Assembly: GCA_035222895.1 (NCBI GenBank)
Contig: JAVYIG010000113.1
Span: forward strand, 585,501-649,500
Source of the DNA: Strongylocentrotus droebachiensis
Lineage: Eukaryota > Echinodermata > Echinoidea > Camarodonta > Strongylocentrotidae
Reading direction: 5' to 3'
Length of the DNA: 64,000 nucleotides
Shown here: positions 24,040 to 36,300 of the stretch, in pieces
Layout of the letters: each line of letters starts with the position of its first letter
How positions within the stretch are numbered: position 1 is the first letter of the stretch
Translations under genes and position numbers: made by a program
The notes under the pieces: model-generated
Seen by the model: the letters and a program-made list of their open reading frames with translations, nothing else
Database searches by the model: none
Told to the model about the DNA's origin: nothing

Positions 24040-24423
24040 AAACACCAACCTTCTCCCAAAGCATCATTTTATGGTGCACTACCCAATGGCGATGAACAAA
24101 ATGGGACCCTTTCTCAATCTGTGGTCGATGAGATTTGAAGCCAAACACTATGTGACTAAAAGACTAGCAGGGGTTGCAGGTGCTTCAAAGATTTTCTGTA
24201 TGACTGCTGCATCGAGACATCAGGTCAGTCACTGCAGTAAGTGGTCTGAACATGGTCAAAGAAGTCATAACTTAGAAGTTAAAGAAGCTTGTCCTTGTTC
24301 AATTGCTGATTTAGATAATTTTCTTGCTCTTTTGAATGAAGTTCAGGGGCTTCTTCCTACAGATGAAGTTTACTTGGCACAGCAAGTAACATATTTAGGA
24401 ACTACATACAGGTCCAGTGCAAT
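24040..24423 (+). CDS. Exon of an uncharacterised repeat-type protein (KHHFMVHYP family)
   Basis: The open segment carries PKHHFMVHYPMAM, KMGPFLNLWSMRFEAKH and TAASRHQ, a pattern I recognise from many uncharacterised, transposon-like invertebrate and fish proteins. The arrangement H-x-M-x-H-Y-P ... GP ... W-x-M-x-F-E-x-K parallels the HLxxHL ... GPxxxRWMxPxE block found in plant CACTA transposases (DUF4218 region); that link is inference. The segment ends in QQVTYLGTTYR close to a TACACTCTTAAAA terminus at 24424. The upstream exon border is uncertain; a poly-A stretch lies just before. The likely partner exon is at 25947-26249. The function is unknown. Confidence 0.6.
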
Positions 24424-24540
24424 ACACTCTTAAAACAACCTAGTCAAATGATGACTTTATTTCCTAGTCAATCGAAATTGACTGGAAATCTAGTCGTATT
24501 GACGATGCAAGCACTACTTTAAACAAACGGAACTTTGTCA
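24424..24540 (+). mobile_element. CACT-type terminus with CTAGTCAA subterminal words
   Basis: TACACTCTTAAAA at 24424 is followed by three CTAGTCAA/CTAGTC words. The same terminus in reverse complement, preceded by many GACTAG words, ends at 48560. The two may be ends of one element family or of one very large composite. Confidence 0.45.
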
Positions 24541-24809
24541 TTCCTAGCTCATTTTTCCTGATTGAGGTGTCATATGAAAGGGCAGAAACTCAACTTTCAA
24601 GAAATGTGAATTTTTCTTCGAAATTCAGATACCGCCCGCCAAATGTCTTTTTGGTTTCCTTCCTTCAAATTGCTTTTAATCGCTCATGCGTGAAATATGC
24701 ATCATCTGAGTAGCATCACATGAAAGATGAGACTCTAAGCTTTCCAAATATGTATCATTCATTAATTATGGTTGTGATCAAGTTATGATAGAACATCGAT
24801 ACTTCTCGG

Positions 24810-24836
24810 TTTCGTTTTTTCTGGGACGCACTGTAT
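24810..24836 (-). mobile_element. Mariner-like terminus
   Basis: The reverse complement reads TATACAGTGCGTCCCAGAAA, typical of Tc1/mariner ends. It abuts a MULE fragment at a TATA sequence. Confidence 0.45.
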
Positions 24837-25330
24837 ATACCACATACACAAAAAACATGTTCCTTAATACCACTTTTGGTGTTAAAGAGAAAGTTGAAGG
24901 CATTCTAGATGCCAAAGACGAAGATGACCTCAGGAAGCGGTTAGACTTTTTCCAACAAGACTTTGCACGTAAAGTGAAGGAACTAACCAAAAACAAGGAA
25001 GCAAGATATTGGACATATCTGAACAATAACTTTGGCATGATTGCAGGGGCACATGGTAGAAGAAGGAACTAACCAAAAACAATGAAGCAAGATATTGGAC
25101 ATATCTGATAATAACTTTGGCATGATTGCAGGGGCACATGGTAGAAGAAGTGAGAAAAAAGGGGGGAATGCAAGACAAGGAAAGGTCATACACAAATGCA
25201 TCAGAGAGTATGAATAAAATCATGAAATGCAAGCGCGATGCCTTCTTACAGGAAAATCCCCATGTGGCAAGGATGAATAAGCTGCAATTTACACAGCACA
25301 TATTTGAAAGCATACACCCAGTTAAAATAG
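24837..25330 (+). pseudogene. MULE transposase fragment, rearranged
   Basis: Reads RNMFLN-type start, FGVKEKVEGILDAKDEDD, then after a ~70 bp internal duplication (25020-25140) continues as NASESMNKIMKCKRDAF and ends after FESIH. It is nearly identical to the units at 53.9-55.9 kb and begins at the same internal point (TATACCACATACAC). It lies in the presumed intron between 24423 and 25947, so it is an insertion. The duplicated segment and frame changes make it non-functional. Confidence 0.75.
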
Positions 25331-25946
25331 GGTTAACCGTGTCAATGTTACTGCAAACCAGGCATGGTATCTATCATATCTCGGACAAGACACATGCGTA
25401 TGTCTAAAAACTTTGTCAATTTCTTGCACACCCTAAGGTACTTCTTCCATGAAATACCTGTATCAAAAGTAGTGATACTTCTGTTGATACAGAGTCATTT
25501 CAATCCTAAGTCCTGGTGTGTTCCAACCTGATGAAATGACCCATATCTGCTTTTAAAAAAAAGAGGTGGGACAGGAAAAATTACCTTGTTACAATAAGTT
25601 TGTTTTGTCTTTTAGTGTCTTAATTCTGTAATCCCATTGGTCAATCATGTCTTTGAGAGAATCCCATATTACTGGGTACATCCACAAAAATACAGACTAT
25701 CCATGTATTATTTCCTGTAGTAGTGATTGAGGTCATATGATGCTGTTTTTGTTTTTTTATGTTTTTCATTACATATATGACTTGTTACACCACTGACTGT
25801 AGTAAACAGGTTATGAATCATTCAGTGAGGTGAAAGAATGTGTTCCAAATTGTTGCTATATCCATTAATTGCCAGGTGGTCTTGAACTTTAGCAAATGAT
25901 GGTACTTTAAGTAGTTACAATTTTGGTTTTCCTTTTATACCTGTAG
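25331..25946. other. Non-coding, presumed intron
   Basis: No exon was seen; it ends in a polypyrimidine-like acceptor TTTTATACCTGTAG at 25946. Confidence 0.5.
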
Positions 25947-26249
25947 GTTGGGACGAACATCCCTGCATACCTTGAGAAAACACAAGAACCACATGTCCTC
26001 CTCCTGGGAGAGAGGCTTGCCCCCGAGCAAGCCTTTGCCATCGTAGAAAGGAATGCCCTTCCTTGCGCATCACTCCTGAAAGCGATAGATATCCTCTTCA
26101 AGCTCAGTTATATATTGGATATTAATTATTCGTGGAAGTGTAGCCATACATATGTATTTCTTCAGAAATCTGTGTATGGGCTGGGAATGAATGATGGACC
26201 ACACGCACCGTCTGTTGCACTGCTGAATAACTATATTGAGCAAGAGTAA
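25947..26249 (+). CDS. Terminal exon of the same uncharacterised family
   Basis: After the acceptor CTGTAG the frame gives 100 residues to TAA: VGTNIPAYLEKTQEPHVLLL, APEQAFAIVERNALPCASLL, FKLSYILDINYSW and VFLQKSVYGLG. A diverged copy (VGTNIPDYIESNEQKQPFML, WLDYPWQASNVWDFIQKVVY) is at 49768-50177, with the same splice position and phase. Conservation of the exon between two copies supports a real protein family. This C-terminal module is common in uncharacterised fish and invertebrate proteins of transposon-like abundance; the biochemical role is unknown. Confidence 0.65.
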   Translation, partial: VGTNIPAYLEKTQEPHVLLLGERLAPEQAFAIVERNALPCASLLKAIDILFKLSYILDINYSWKCSHTYVFLQKSVYGLGMNDGPHAPSVALLNNYIEQE

Positions 26250-27419
26250 ACTAAAGGGATCCAATGTACACCAAGGCATTTTACAACCAAAGGACCCATC
26301 TTATCTACCCATTAAATTTTCATAGAATTATGTCTCACTACACTGATCTCATATCCGGCCATAGACCCCAAAAGGATAGGTGCTTGTTCTCATGAGACTG
26401 GATAAGTGAGTTTGGACTATATGTCAAGGATTTGCTGTAATGTTATATATATGGCTTTTAAAAAAATGTAATCCTGCTGAATTGTCATGCAAAAATGCAT
26501 TTTGTTTGAGGGGGGGGGGGGGGGCTGTTACCAGTTTTCCTACTAAACGATAAAATAACAAAAACAAAAACAAACATCACTTTGCCTTAATTTAATACTC
26601 TGATTGTAACCAAATTTTGGACTGGAATGTAGTTTGGATTCTGGAAGCATCTTCTGTTATTTTCTCAGAAGTGGATAAGACTAATTTTCTGGTGTTTAGT
26701 GAAAATAATATTTTTGAAATTTTATTGACTGCATTCAATTTATGTACGTATATGTATAATGTGATTACGATTTACCATACTAATTCATACTAAATAGTGC
26801 ATACATGATACAGCTGTCGTTGCTTTAAGTTTTACTTTGACATGCAGAAATTTGGTTTTGTTTATTTGTTCGTTTATTTGTTCGAAATTATAAGTGTACA
26901 AGAGGTATACGTCACAGAGCATATAATGCAATGCCTTTGAAGTGCATTATTTTAGAGTGGCCTTGTGAAGTAACTGAATTTGCAATTTGCAATTTATAGG
27001 ATACTTGTATATAAAAGTTGCTAGTTCTTTTACTATAACATTTAGTGCGTGATCTGTGTCTGCACCATTACTTGATGAGCATGGATAAATAATTAATTAT
27101 CGCACATGCAGGTATCTCACTTTAGCCTGTATCCTTGTTGAATCGAAACTGCAGTGGAGATAATTTGTATATATGTTTTGCACATGTGCGCTATTCATAT
27201 AATGCTTTTTAGAGTAATGTGTAAATATATATTAAAATATGATTTCAATATAGCACTATTTATAATGATAAATTTTCATTTTAACATTTATTTGTAATTT
27301 ATTTCATTGCAAATTTTACTAAATGTTTTGAAAAGCATTTCTCATCTTAACAGGTTGAAATAAAGAAATGTATTTGTGTCAGTTAAATTTTACATTGTCA
27401 TATAGCATTCATAATTTGT
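26250..27419. other. Non-coding
   Basis: AT-rich with a G-run at 26512-26524. An AATAAA-like stretch near 27358 is followed by nothing recognisable. No exon. Confidence 0.5.
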
Positions 27420-27790
27420 GGCTGGTGCGTGCGCATTATCGATCGTCCGAGACCAACTGCAAGAAAACACACCTTTTGTCCGAGGACGAAATTTACTTCC
27501 GAGGACGTCACGTAACATGCTGTCCTCGGGAGTAATAGACGTGCAAAAGGATATTCTACGTCCGAGGGTGCATCTGACCTTAAATAAGGCCTGTCCTCGG
27601 ATGTTCGAAAAGAAAAGAATCGACACACTTAACACTCCCGTTGGTATATCGTCGTGTGTGTCTTGAAATGTTAAGAGCGCCCCCTGCGGACACACAGATC
27701 CTCGGGATCGATCGTTGTGAGCTAGCACGCGCGATACTGTGAGAGACGCGACATCCAAATCGTGAGAGACGCGACATGTCCACTTTAACT
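27420..27790. other. GC-rich block with repeated GTCCGAGGAC-type words
   Basis: Local composition is clearly GC-richer, with at least six CCGAGGA/TCCTCGG words in alternating orientation and GCGCCCCCTGCGG near 27676. Comparable blocks at 32700-33050 (GTGGAC/TCCTCGG, AACGCCCCCTTTCGG) and 47400-47740 look related. It could be a decayed mobile element or a CpG-rich regulatory block. Confidence 0.4.
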
Positions 27791-29941
27791 TAAATTTTTG
27801 ATACTTTCTCATCAATAGGCAACAGTGATAGCACCTCAAATTGAAAGATATTAACCATTTCTTACTATCTGGTCTAAATTTGATTGATGAAATAATGCAA
27901 GAGAGGAGAAATATAGAATTTTCTAACATTTTAGGGGAAGATTGTACCAGTGAGCTTGTCGGAAACCTGTCATTTATCCAGTAGAAAGCCAAATTTTGTC
28001 TTCAGCAATGCTAGAGAAATTGAGGATATCTTTTCGATAAATATGCCATATTATGCAAATTAGCCCAATCCATTGTTCATAACGGATGCTAGCACTAGAC
28101 ATGTACATGTACCTGATAGATTTTACCACTTTTTAATGCACTTACAGATTACAAACATAGGGTAAGACACCAAATCCAAACAAAAAGACGTACAAATCAC
28201 AAAGTTATAGCTGAAAGTGTGATCTGGGGGCAAAGTGGTGGCCATTTTGGATTTTGGTTGGACCCCAAGCCAAAAATTTTGTTATTCCATGTTGAGATAG
28301 AGTATTAAATGGAATACAAAAAAAGTTGCAAAAACAAAATGACCAAAAAAGAATTTTTCACCCCTGGATAGTCCACTCCTACTAGTAATCACTTTTCCTG
28401 TCTGTTGGTTTTGTTCAACTTGCTCTTGTTTTTCTACTTGTTGATCAATTTCGTTCACACTTCCAACAAATGATCCTCAGGTAATACCAGACATGAAGTG
28501 ATAAAGATGTTGAGGTCAAAGGTCATCTATTGTTTGGTTGCCCTCCACCGACCAATTCTTTGAAATTAGCCCGACCTGATTATTTATATTTTTTTAATTT
28601 GTTTTAAAACTTTTCATTCACATAGAAATTCATAAATGGCCATGCGTTTTGAACTCGCCTCCTTTTGTGTTACCATCCCCCAAAATTAAAGCTGACAGTC
28701 ACGCACCTTTCAGCATAAAAATGCCAATAACTTTAAAAATATTAACTCTTTCCCTGCAAAAGTATACATTTTCTGAAAGGAAATACCCTGAGGATTTCAA
28801 AAATGCCATTGAAAATGGGATAGGGTGGAGTTGTAAAATGTTATGATTGAAAATATTTGAAGTGTGATGATTCCAAAAATACATTTCAAAATATATCTAG
28901 ATCTGCAATTCCTTTACCCTGACTGTTAGTTTCTCATCATATTTGAATTGTTCAGGAAATTCCCTTTCAGATGATATCGAATTGTATGAGGTATCTCTAT
29001 TCTATAATAGAATATTAATATGCAAATATACGCAAATTCTCAGCACACAAAATTGTCAATTTGGAGGTTAAATTTACAAAAAAGTGATTACTAACAAAAT
29101 AAAAATAATAAACATAAGCAAATAAAAGCACACTTAATTACCTTTAATTCAAGACCAAAACCATAGGTCTAGCCCCATGTATACCGAAAAACCCTTAAAA
29201 TGCATTGTCTCCATAGAGTTTGTGTGTGTTAGTATGGTGGAATGTGACATTTTTATCACATAATTCAAGAAAAATAATACTTATCAATAATAAGTGTATC
29301 CATAATGTAGCAGGCATCATTACCTTCAATATGAGACCAAAATCAATTGAATAGCCCCATGTTTGCCAAAGTTATTTACGTTAAACTGTTTTGCATGTCG
29401 CTCCCATACATATACTGTGTACCGCTTCCCCCCCCCCCCAACCGACTTCGCCATGTGTCATTCTATCTTACGTAGCGTCGTTATTTTACGCGCGAACGAG
29501 TTTATATTTGCAGATGTGATAGTTCTGTTAATTAGCTTTAGAATGCTACCAAATTCAAGACTATTTTAGGAAAGATATTAACATTTATAGACAATGAAAT
29601 GTGAAAAAGCGTAAAAAAAAACAACATTTTGGGGTGGTGAGTTCAAAACACATGGCCAAAAATACATATGAAATATGTTTTTCAAAGAGTCATTTCTTGG
29701 CCTCTCAGTAATTATTTTCCAACAGACAGCAATAGCCATCTGTTTCTGGTGAATAATTTAATTTGGGGAGATTTCTAGGGTCCTGGCGAATTAGAGGCCA
29801 GAGATTTTGGTCCAATTTTTCATATAAGATGTCAAAACTAAAAATAAATAAAAAAAAAATTTAAAAAATGTCCGACCGACCGACACTATTTTTCAAAAAT
29901 GGCATTCTTGGGCGACCAAACAATTTTTTTTTTTCTTGGCC
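27791..29941. other. Non-coding
   Basis: No exon was recognised, in particular no upstream half of the SET domain found at 30342. Short phrases around 28470-28530 (GATCCTCAGGTAATACCAGA) recur at 38.06, 38.47 and 38.65 kb as a dispersed repeat. Confidence 0.5.
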
Positions 29942-30276
29942 TAATGCTATGGTCACATTACCCAAAAGTAGCCTGCTCGGCAGCCGAGCGGCGAGTTTTT
30001 AACCAATTCTGCCCGGCGGCTGCCCGGCCACCGAGCGGCGGCCGCCCAGTCACCGCTCGTTTTTAGGGCATCGCTCGGTCGCCGCTGAAGTTTTAGCGCG
30101 GAGTTAAAATTTGGGCGGCGCCTGCTCACTTTTCACTCGCCGCCCAAAATACGCTCGGTGCCTGGGCGGTCGCCGCCCGGGCACCGACCTAATCGCTGGG
30201 CGATGCCTAATTCCAGCAGCGACTGAGCAGGCTACTGATCGGTCGGTCGCTGCTCTGATTTGTGACCATAGCTTTA
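29942..30276. mobile_element. GC-rich MITE with 16 bp inverted ends
   Basis: TAATGCTATGGTCACA at 29942 matches the reverse complement of TGTGACCATAGCTTTA at 30261-30276 with one mismatch. The 335 bp interior is very GC-rich (CGGCCGCC, GCTCGGTCGCCG repeats), unlike the AT-rich flanks. It lies 65 bp upstream of the SET exon. Confidence 0.8.
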
Positions 30277-30341
30277 GTGAGTTGAGAACTTCCAGTACTG
30301 TGTACTATAGATCTTATTCTTGGTTTGTTCACTCTCTCCAG

Positions 30342-33300
30342 GATTGATGCATCAGATAGCAATTCTTGCCTCGCTAGGTGGGTCAACGATGATCATGTGC
30401 ATCCAAATAGCATCATGAAAAAGGTTGCATTTGATAATAACTCCCCACATTTGTGCTTGTTTGCTTTGGTGGACCTTAAAGAAGGTGTGGAACTAACATA
30501 CGACTATGGAGTAAAGAATTTACCTTGGCGGCAGGTAAATGGAACATGTTCTTGTTTGCTTATATTCTAATGTATGCACTTGGTAAAAGGTGAATCTTAA
30601 TGGGAAGCTTGCTTATGAAGTAACCTATTATTAGACCTTTGACATTCAAGATAATTATAATGTGATAAAAGAAAGAAGTGTACCTCAATTTTTGTAAATG
30701 ACTAAATTTTGCTATATAATTAGACCTCACATTGAAAGAATAAACCCTCAGAAAAAACAAAAACCTTCAGGAAAATTTTCTGTTAATGATGATTTATTAA
30801 TTGTTTTCAAATTAAAAAGTAATTTGAAGTGCCTTGTTAGCTAAGAAAATAAAAGAAGGACAAAAAAATGTTTGCCAAACATGGTTCTGATACCTTTTAT
30901 CCTCAAATTGTCCCCCCCCCCCCTCAAAAAAAAAATGATGGGAATGGTGAGCGTAATAATCATCTTTACTATGGAGTCGTTACTATGTTTATGATACATA
31001 CATGTATAATACCATACCTGTAGATGCCTTATTTGCACTTCCGTATTCGGCCAGAACAGAAAAGAAAAGGAATAAAAATGGGGACAAGGTGAAATATAAA
31101 AAGGGAAAAGAAAAGAAAAGGAAAGTTTTAAAAATGCAAGAAAATAAATGGAAAGAAAAGGGGTAAACAAAAAAGATGGCAATGATGAAATGTTTCATGT
31201 CTTTCTCTCATGTATTGTAGCCCAGTCTGGAAAAGGAAAAGAACATACCATCTTCGGTAAGTATAGAGATCCTCAATTAGTGTGTTGAAATTGCTTAGTA
31301 TTAAAACATGCACGTCCTCTCTTGAATATGTAAACAATTTCTATGTCAAATTTGCAGCGTACATGTAATGTTCTCAAACACTTCTGGAAACAAGTTCATT
31401 GTTGCATTGCAGTGTAATCTAACAGATTTATGCAAACAAGTGTTACTATTGAATTGTTACAATGTTTATAATACCATAGATGCCTTATATGCACTTGCGT
31501 ATCTATTTTATTAAACATGTGAAAATTTAATTTCCTCATTTTTCATTAAAACTGATTTTTTCCCTGCTATTGGATTTCATCAATTATCAGCTTGATCGCT
31601 GCATTTGTATTTACTTTGTGTTTCATTTGTTTCCATAGGAAGAAAGAGATGATGAAGACGCTGACCCAACATGGACGAAGAGTGAAGTGTTTCATTTGCA
31701 ACGTATGCTGTCCTGGTACATTTATGCAAACTTGAGCTGTGTTACCTATTCAATACAATGTCCTCATAAGATAGCGCAAACTTGGTATGTGTGAATTACC
31801 TGTGCAATAAGTCCTCGTGTGTTGCTGCAAACTTGCTTTGTGTGATGTCCTCATAAGTTTACAGAAACTTTATCTGTGTTGATATGTCCTCATAAGTTTA
31901 CACAAACAAAGACTGTGTTACATTTGTAACGCATGTTGTCCTCGTACATTTATGTAAACTTGAGCTGTGTTACCTATTCAATACAATGTCCTCGTAAGTT
32001 TACGCAATCTTGATCTGTGTGAAATACCTGTGCAAAATAAGCAGATAAAGTCTTGTATGTTGCTGCAAACTTGATTTGTGTTTCCTATATAATGCAATTT
32101 CCTCAGTAAGTTGTGCAAACTTGATCGTATGTCCAAAAAAACTTGAGATGTGTTAGCTATTCGGTACAAAGTCATCATAAATTTGTGCAAACTTGGTATG
32201 TGTGAAATACCTGTGTGAAAGTCCTCATAATTGTGTATAACAATTTTCTCACTCGGCCAGAATGTTTGCACGCATTTTCTGAAAAAGTGTGGGGTTGCAA
32301 TCCCTCCCTCCTCTGTTTCGCGGTCCCTGTGAGGGCATTATGTTGTATAGGCCTAAACTAGGTTTACAATGTATAAATGTTTTTAAAATGTAGATTTTGG
32401 CATTATATAGAAATCTTGCATTTGTTAGTACATCTAGATTATTCGCATGATAAAGTGAGATAAACGTAAGTGTGCGTGGTTGACCTCTGTCGAATGCTGA
32501 AATATGACATTTTAACATTAGAGAAAGCCACCTCAGACGTATACCAAAACAAGAATCATGTCCTCTGATGTATAGGTCTATGATAAATTTTTAAACATAA
32601 AAAAACGCATTCAATTTTGTGAGCGTCCTTAGAGGCATTCTCTTTTTTAAGGAGTCTTTTCACCATTATGTCCATTAGAGCCAGATAACACCTGTCCTCA
32701 AAAGAAGGTAGTTTACCATGGTCCTCGGACATAATAGGCGTGTATGTGTGCGTGTGTAAATGCCTTCGATCGTGGACTTTCACCAGAATACACACCTTCA
32801 AACCGTGGACACACAGGAATCGTGGACGTCCACGATTAGAACGCCTATTATTTTCGTCATTTACGTGGCCCAATGAGGGCGCTCTCTTAATATCTGGAAA
32901 ATTTGACGAAGTCCACGTTAGAGGTAATAAATAGTATCAGGAGTGTACGAATACACAGTTCGTGTGACAAAATTCTCCAGGAATCGTCGCGCATAAATGA
33001 ATAACGCCCCCTTTCGGCAGTGAGTGACGTGTAGAGATCTAGATCGATATCGAGCATACCGTGCACGCGCAACCAAAATACCAACGTGATCGTGACAATG
33101 TAGCCGCACCAAGTACGGTGCGCAAGTTCGCAAGAGGTGTGATAAATCTTCAATTTCAGGTACGTTTCTAATCATTTTTCTTTTCAAATACAGGATATTC
33201 ATCTAGCCCAACATTTTGGGCTTAACTTGTGTGCGTTTTGGAGCTGAGAGAATTCAGCTTCATTACAAATTCGATGTAAGTCGCACAATCCGTTTAATGT

Positions 33301-36300
33301 ATTGCAACTGCAAGAACTTGAGACTGTCTGTCAGGGGCGGATGCGGCCGCGGTAGGCCTACATAAGTCATAAGTTAGACTTTGTATGCTGGCTGGAGTAC
33401 TCCAAGGCCAGGGTACACACCTTTTTTCTTGTTGAATATAAAATGTTATAAAATATAATTTTAATCACAGTGCTTGGTAACACTAGATGCAGAAAATTCT
33501 TGAGATTACTTAAAAATAAAAGAGAAGAAGAAAAAAATCATGAAGAAAATTTCTTTAGAACAAATCCTAAAGACTTAGATCTAGCCTAGTCAAAGACCTC
33601 TCGAGCGCTGTTGTAGTGTTTGATTGTCTTTTAAAGGTACGCACCTATCGCCACCAAGAATACATGGTAGGGTCTAATTATCTTCTATTTTATTTTCTTA
33701 ATAACATCACATGGACAATATGCCCCCTTCGTTAATGATATGCACGATTCACAAATCCGAAAATGGCGTCCGCCGTCTCAGTCTCAGAAGGTATCAAGTA
33801 TACCTCAACTTTCTTGAAAATCGAAAGATTTAAGAATCCACAAGTAAAAGCGAGTAAAAGCATTCAAATATGCCTTGTAAGGTTGTGATGTTTTTGTGAA
33901 TCTGCCCACAGGATTCGGAAAAAGTGTCATATTTCATGCATTACCCCAAAGGGTGTGCTTCGCACACTCAAAACCGTAGTGGGCCACGTCAAGAGGCAAC
34001 AGACTATGTCACCGTGGACGTTAGACCTGGCAGTACACATCTCTTCTTTCCAAACCTTCAACAGTGGACCTCTATTTACAGACCATGTCACCGTGACCGT
34101 TAGACCTGGCAATACACACCTCTTCTTTACAAACCTGCAACAGTGGACTTCTATTAAACAGACTATGTCACCGTGGACGTTATACCTGGCAATACACACC
34201 TCCTCTTTCCAAAATTGCAACAGTGGACCTCTATTTACAGACTATGACACCGTGAACGTTAGACCTGGCAGTACACACCTCTTCTTTCCAAACCTGCAAC
34301 AGTGGATCTCTATTACAGACCATGTCACCGTGGACGTTAGACCTGGCAATACACACCTCTTCTTTCCAAACCTGCAACAGTGGACCTCTATTTACAGACC
34401 ATGTCACCGTGGACGTTAGACCTGGCAATACACACCTCATCTTTACAAACCTGCAACAGTGGACCTCTATTTACAGACCATGTCACCGTGGACGTTAGAC
34501 CTGGCAATACACACCTCTTCTTTTCAAACCTGCAACAGTGGACCTCTATTTACAGACCATGTCACCGTGGATGTTAGACCTGGCAATACACACACCTTCT
34601 TTCCAAACCTGCAACAATGGACCTCTATTTACAGACCATGTCACCGTGGACGTTAGACCTGGCAGTACACACACCTTCTTTCCAAACCTGCAACAGTGGA
34701 CCTCTATTTACAGACCATGTCACCGTGGACGTTAGACCTGGCAATACACAACTCTTCTTTCCAAACCTGCAACAGTGGACCTCTATTTACAGACCATGTC
34801 ACCATGGACGTTAGACCTGGCAATACACACCTCTTCTTTTCAAACCTGCAACAGTGGACCTCTATTTACAGACCATGTCACCCTGGACGTAAGACCTGGC
34901 AATACACACATGCAACAGTGGACCTCTATTTACAGACTATGTCACCGTGGACGTTGGACCTGGCAATACACACCTCTTTTTTCCAAACCTGCAACAGTGG
35001 ACTTCTATTTACAGACCATGTCCCCGTGGACGTTAGACCTGGCAATGCACACCTCTTCTTTACAAACCCGCAACAGTGGACCTCTATTTACAGATCATGT
35101 CACCCTGGACGTTAGACCTGGCAATACACACATGCAACAGTGGACCTCTATTTACAGACTATGTCACCGTGGACGTTAGACCTGGCAGTACACACATCTT
35201 TTTTCCAAACCTGCAACAGTGGACTTCTATTTACAGACCATGTCACCCTGGACGTTAGACCTGGCCATACACACATGCAACAGTGGACCTCTATTTACAG
35301 ACTATGTCACCGTGGACGTTAGACCTGACAATACACACCTCTTAATTGAAAAAATTTTAAATTTAAAATTGAAATAGAGCAAAAATCAAGCTTTCAGAAA
35401 ATGTCTTACTTGACTCTGTAGACCCATGAATAACCGAGTAATCACTGGAAAAGCGATATAAGCAAAAGTGCTCGCACGAGCCAGTTTTACCCGAAATGCA
35501 TTTCGCTACACTGTCCGCATGACGTCAGTGTCGCACTTTTGTTGAGCAAGCAGTCAGAAATCCCACGGCTTGAGGTTCAAACACCAATATTTCTACATTT
35601 TTACATCAAAATTGTCAGCTCAAATATCTAGAATCTATTGAGCATATATCGCCCTATGTGTCAAGGGCTTCAGAATTGGAAAAGTGGTCATTTTCCCCAA
35701 GAACTGATAAAATTTGTGCAGCTATACACTTGACACATCGATATCTTGCATCCAGTCAATGGAGAAAGTTCGCACATGCGCAGTTATAGTGCCACAATGA
35801 CGTCACACGGCCATCGCACTTCGGCAATGCGAGAACTATTTTAGAAATAATTACCATCACAAAATTGGAGCTTAAAAATCACAAAAGTAACGCCCGTGGA
35901 TGAAAGTGGTATCAGAATGCTCCTTGATTTTCAAGCCGTAAAATAGATTTTTTAGGAAATCGTCTAGACTTCCCCTTTAATGATATTGAAAAATCTATTT
36001 TGACAGTGATTTCTCACGCAAATTGGCAACCTTTGGTCACGTGTGATGACGTACATCATGCACTACTTGAATGTTAGCTTATGGTATCTTATTATCATCA
36101 TCATTGCTTTTAGCAATCCGTTTTAATTATTAAACACAAACTCACTTTTCTTATTGACGTCTTCATGAAGGTCAAATCCATCAGTGAACGTAACTTTAGC
36201 TAATAAATTCCATGTAGAAAAATAAAAGGTATTATGTTTGGATTTATAATATTTAATATAATACATTTAAGATAAATTATAATAAATAATAAGAAATATT

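Noticed and set aside
33955..35322. Long repetitive open frames (MDLYLQTMSPWTLDLA...) in the 79 bp arrays
   Set aside because: The unit is 79 bp, not a multiple of three, so each protein repeat drifts through all frames until a recurring TTAG stop. No start context, splice sites or conservation.
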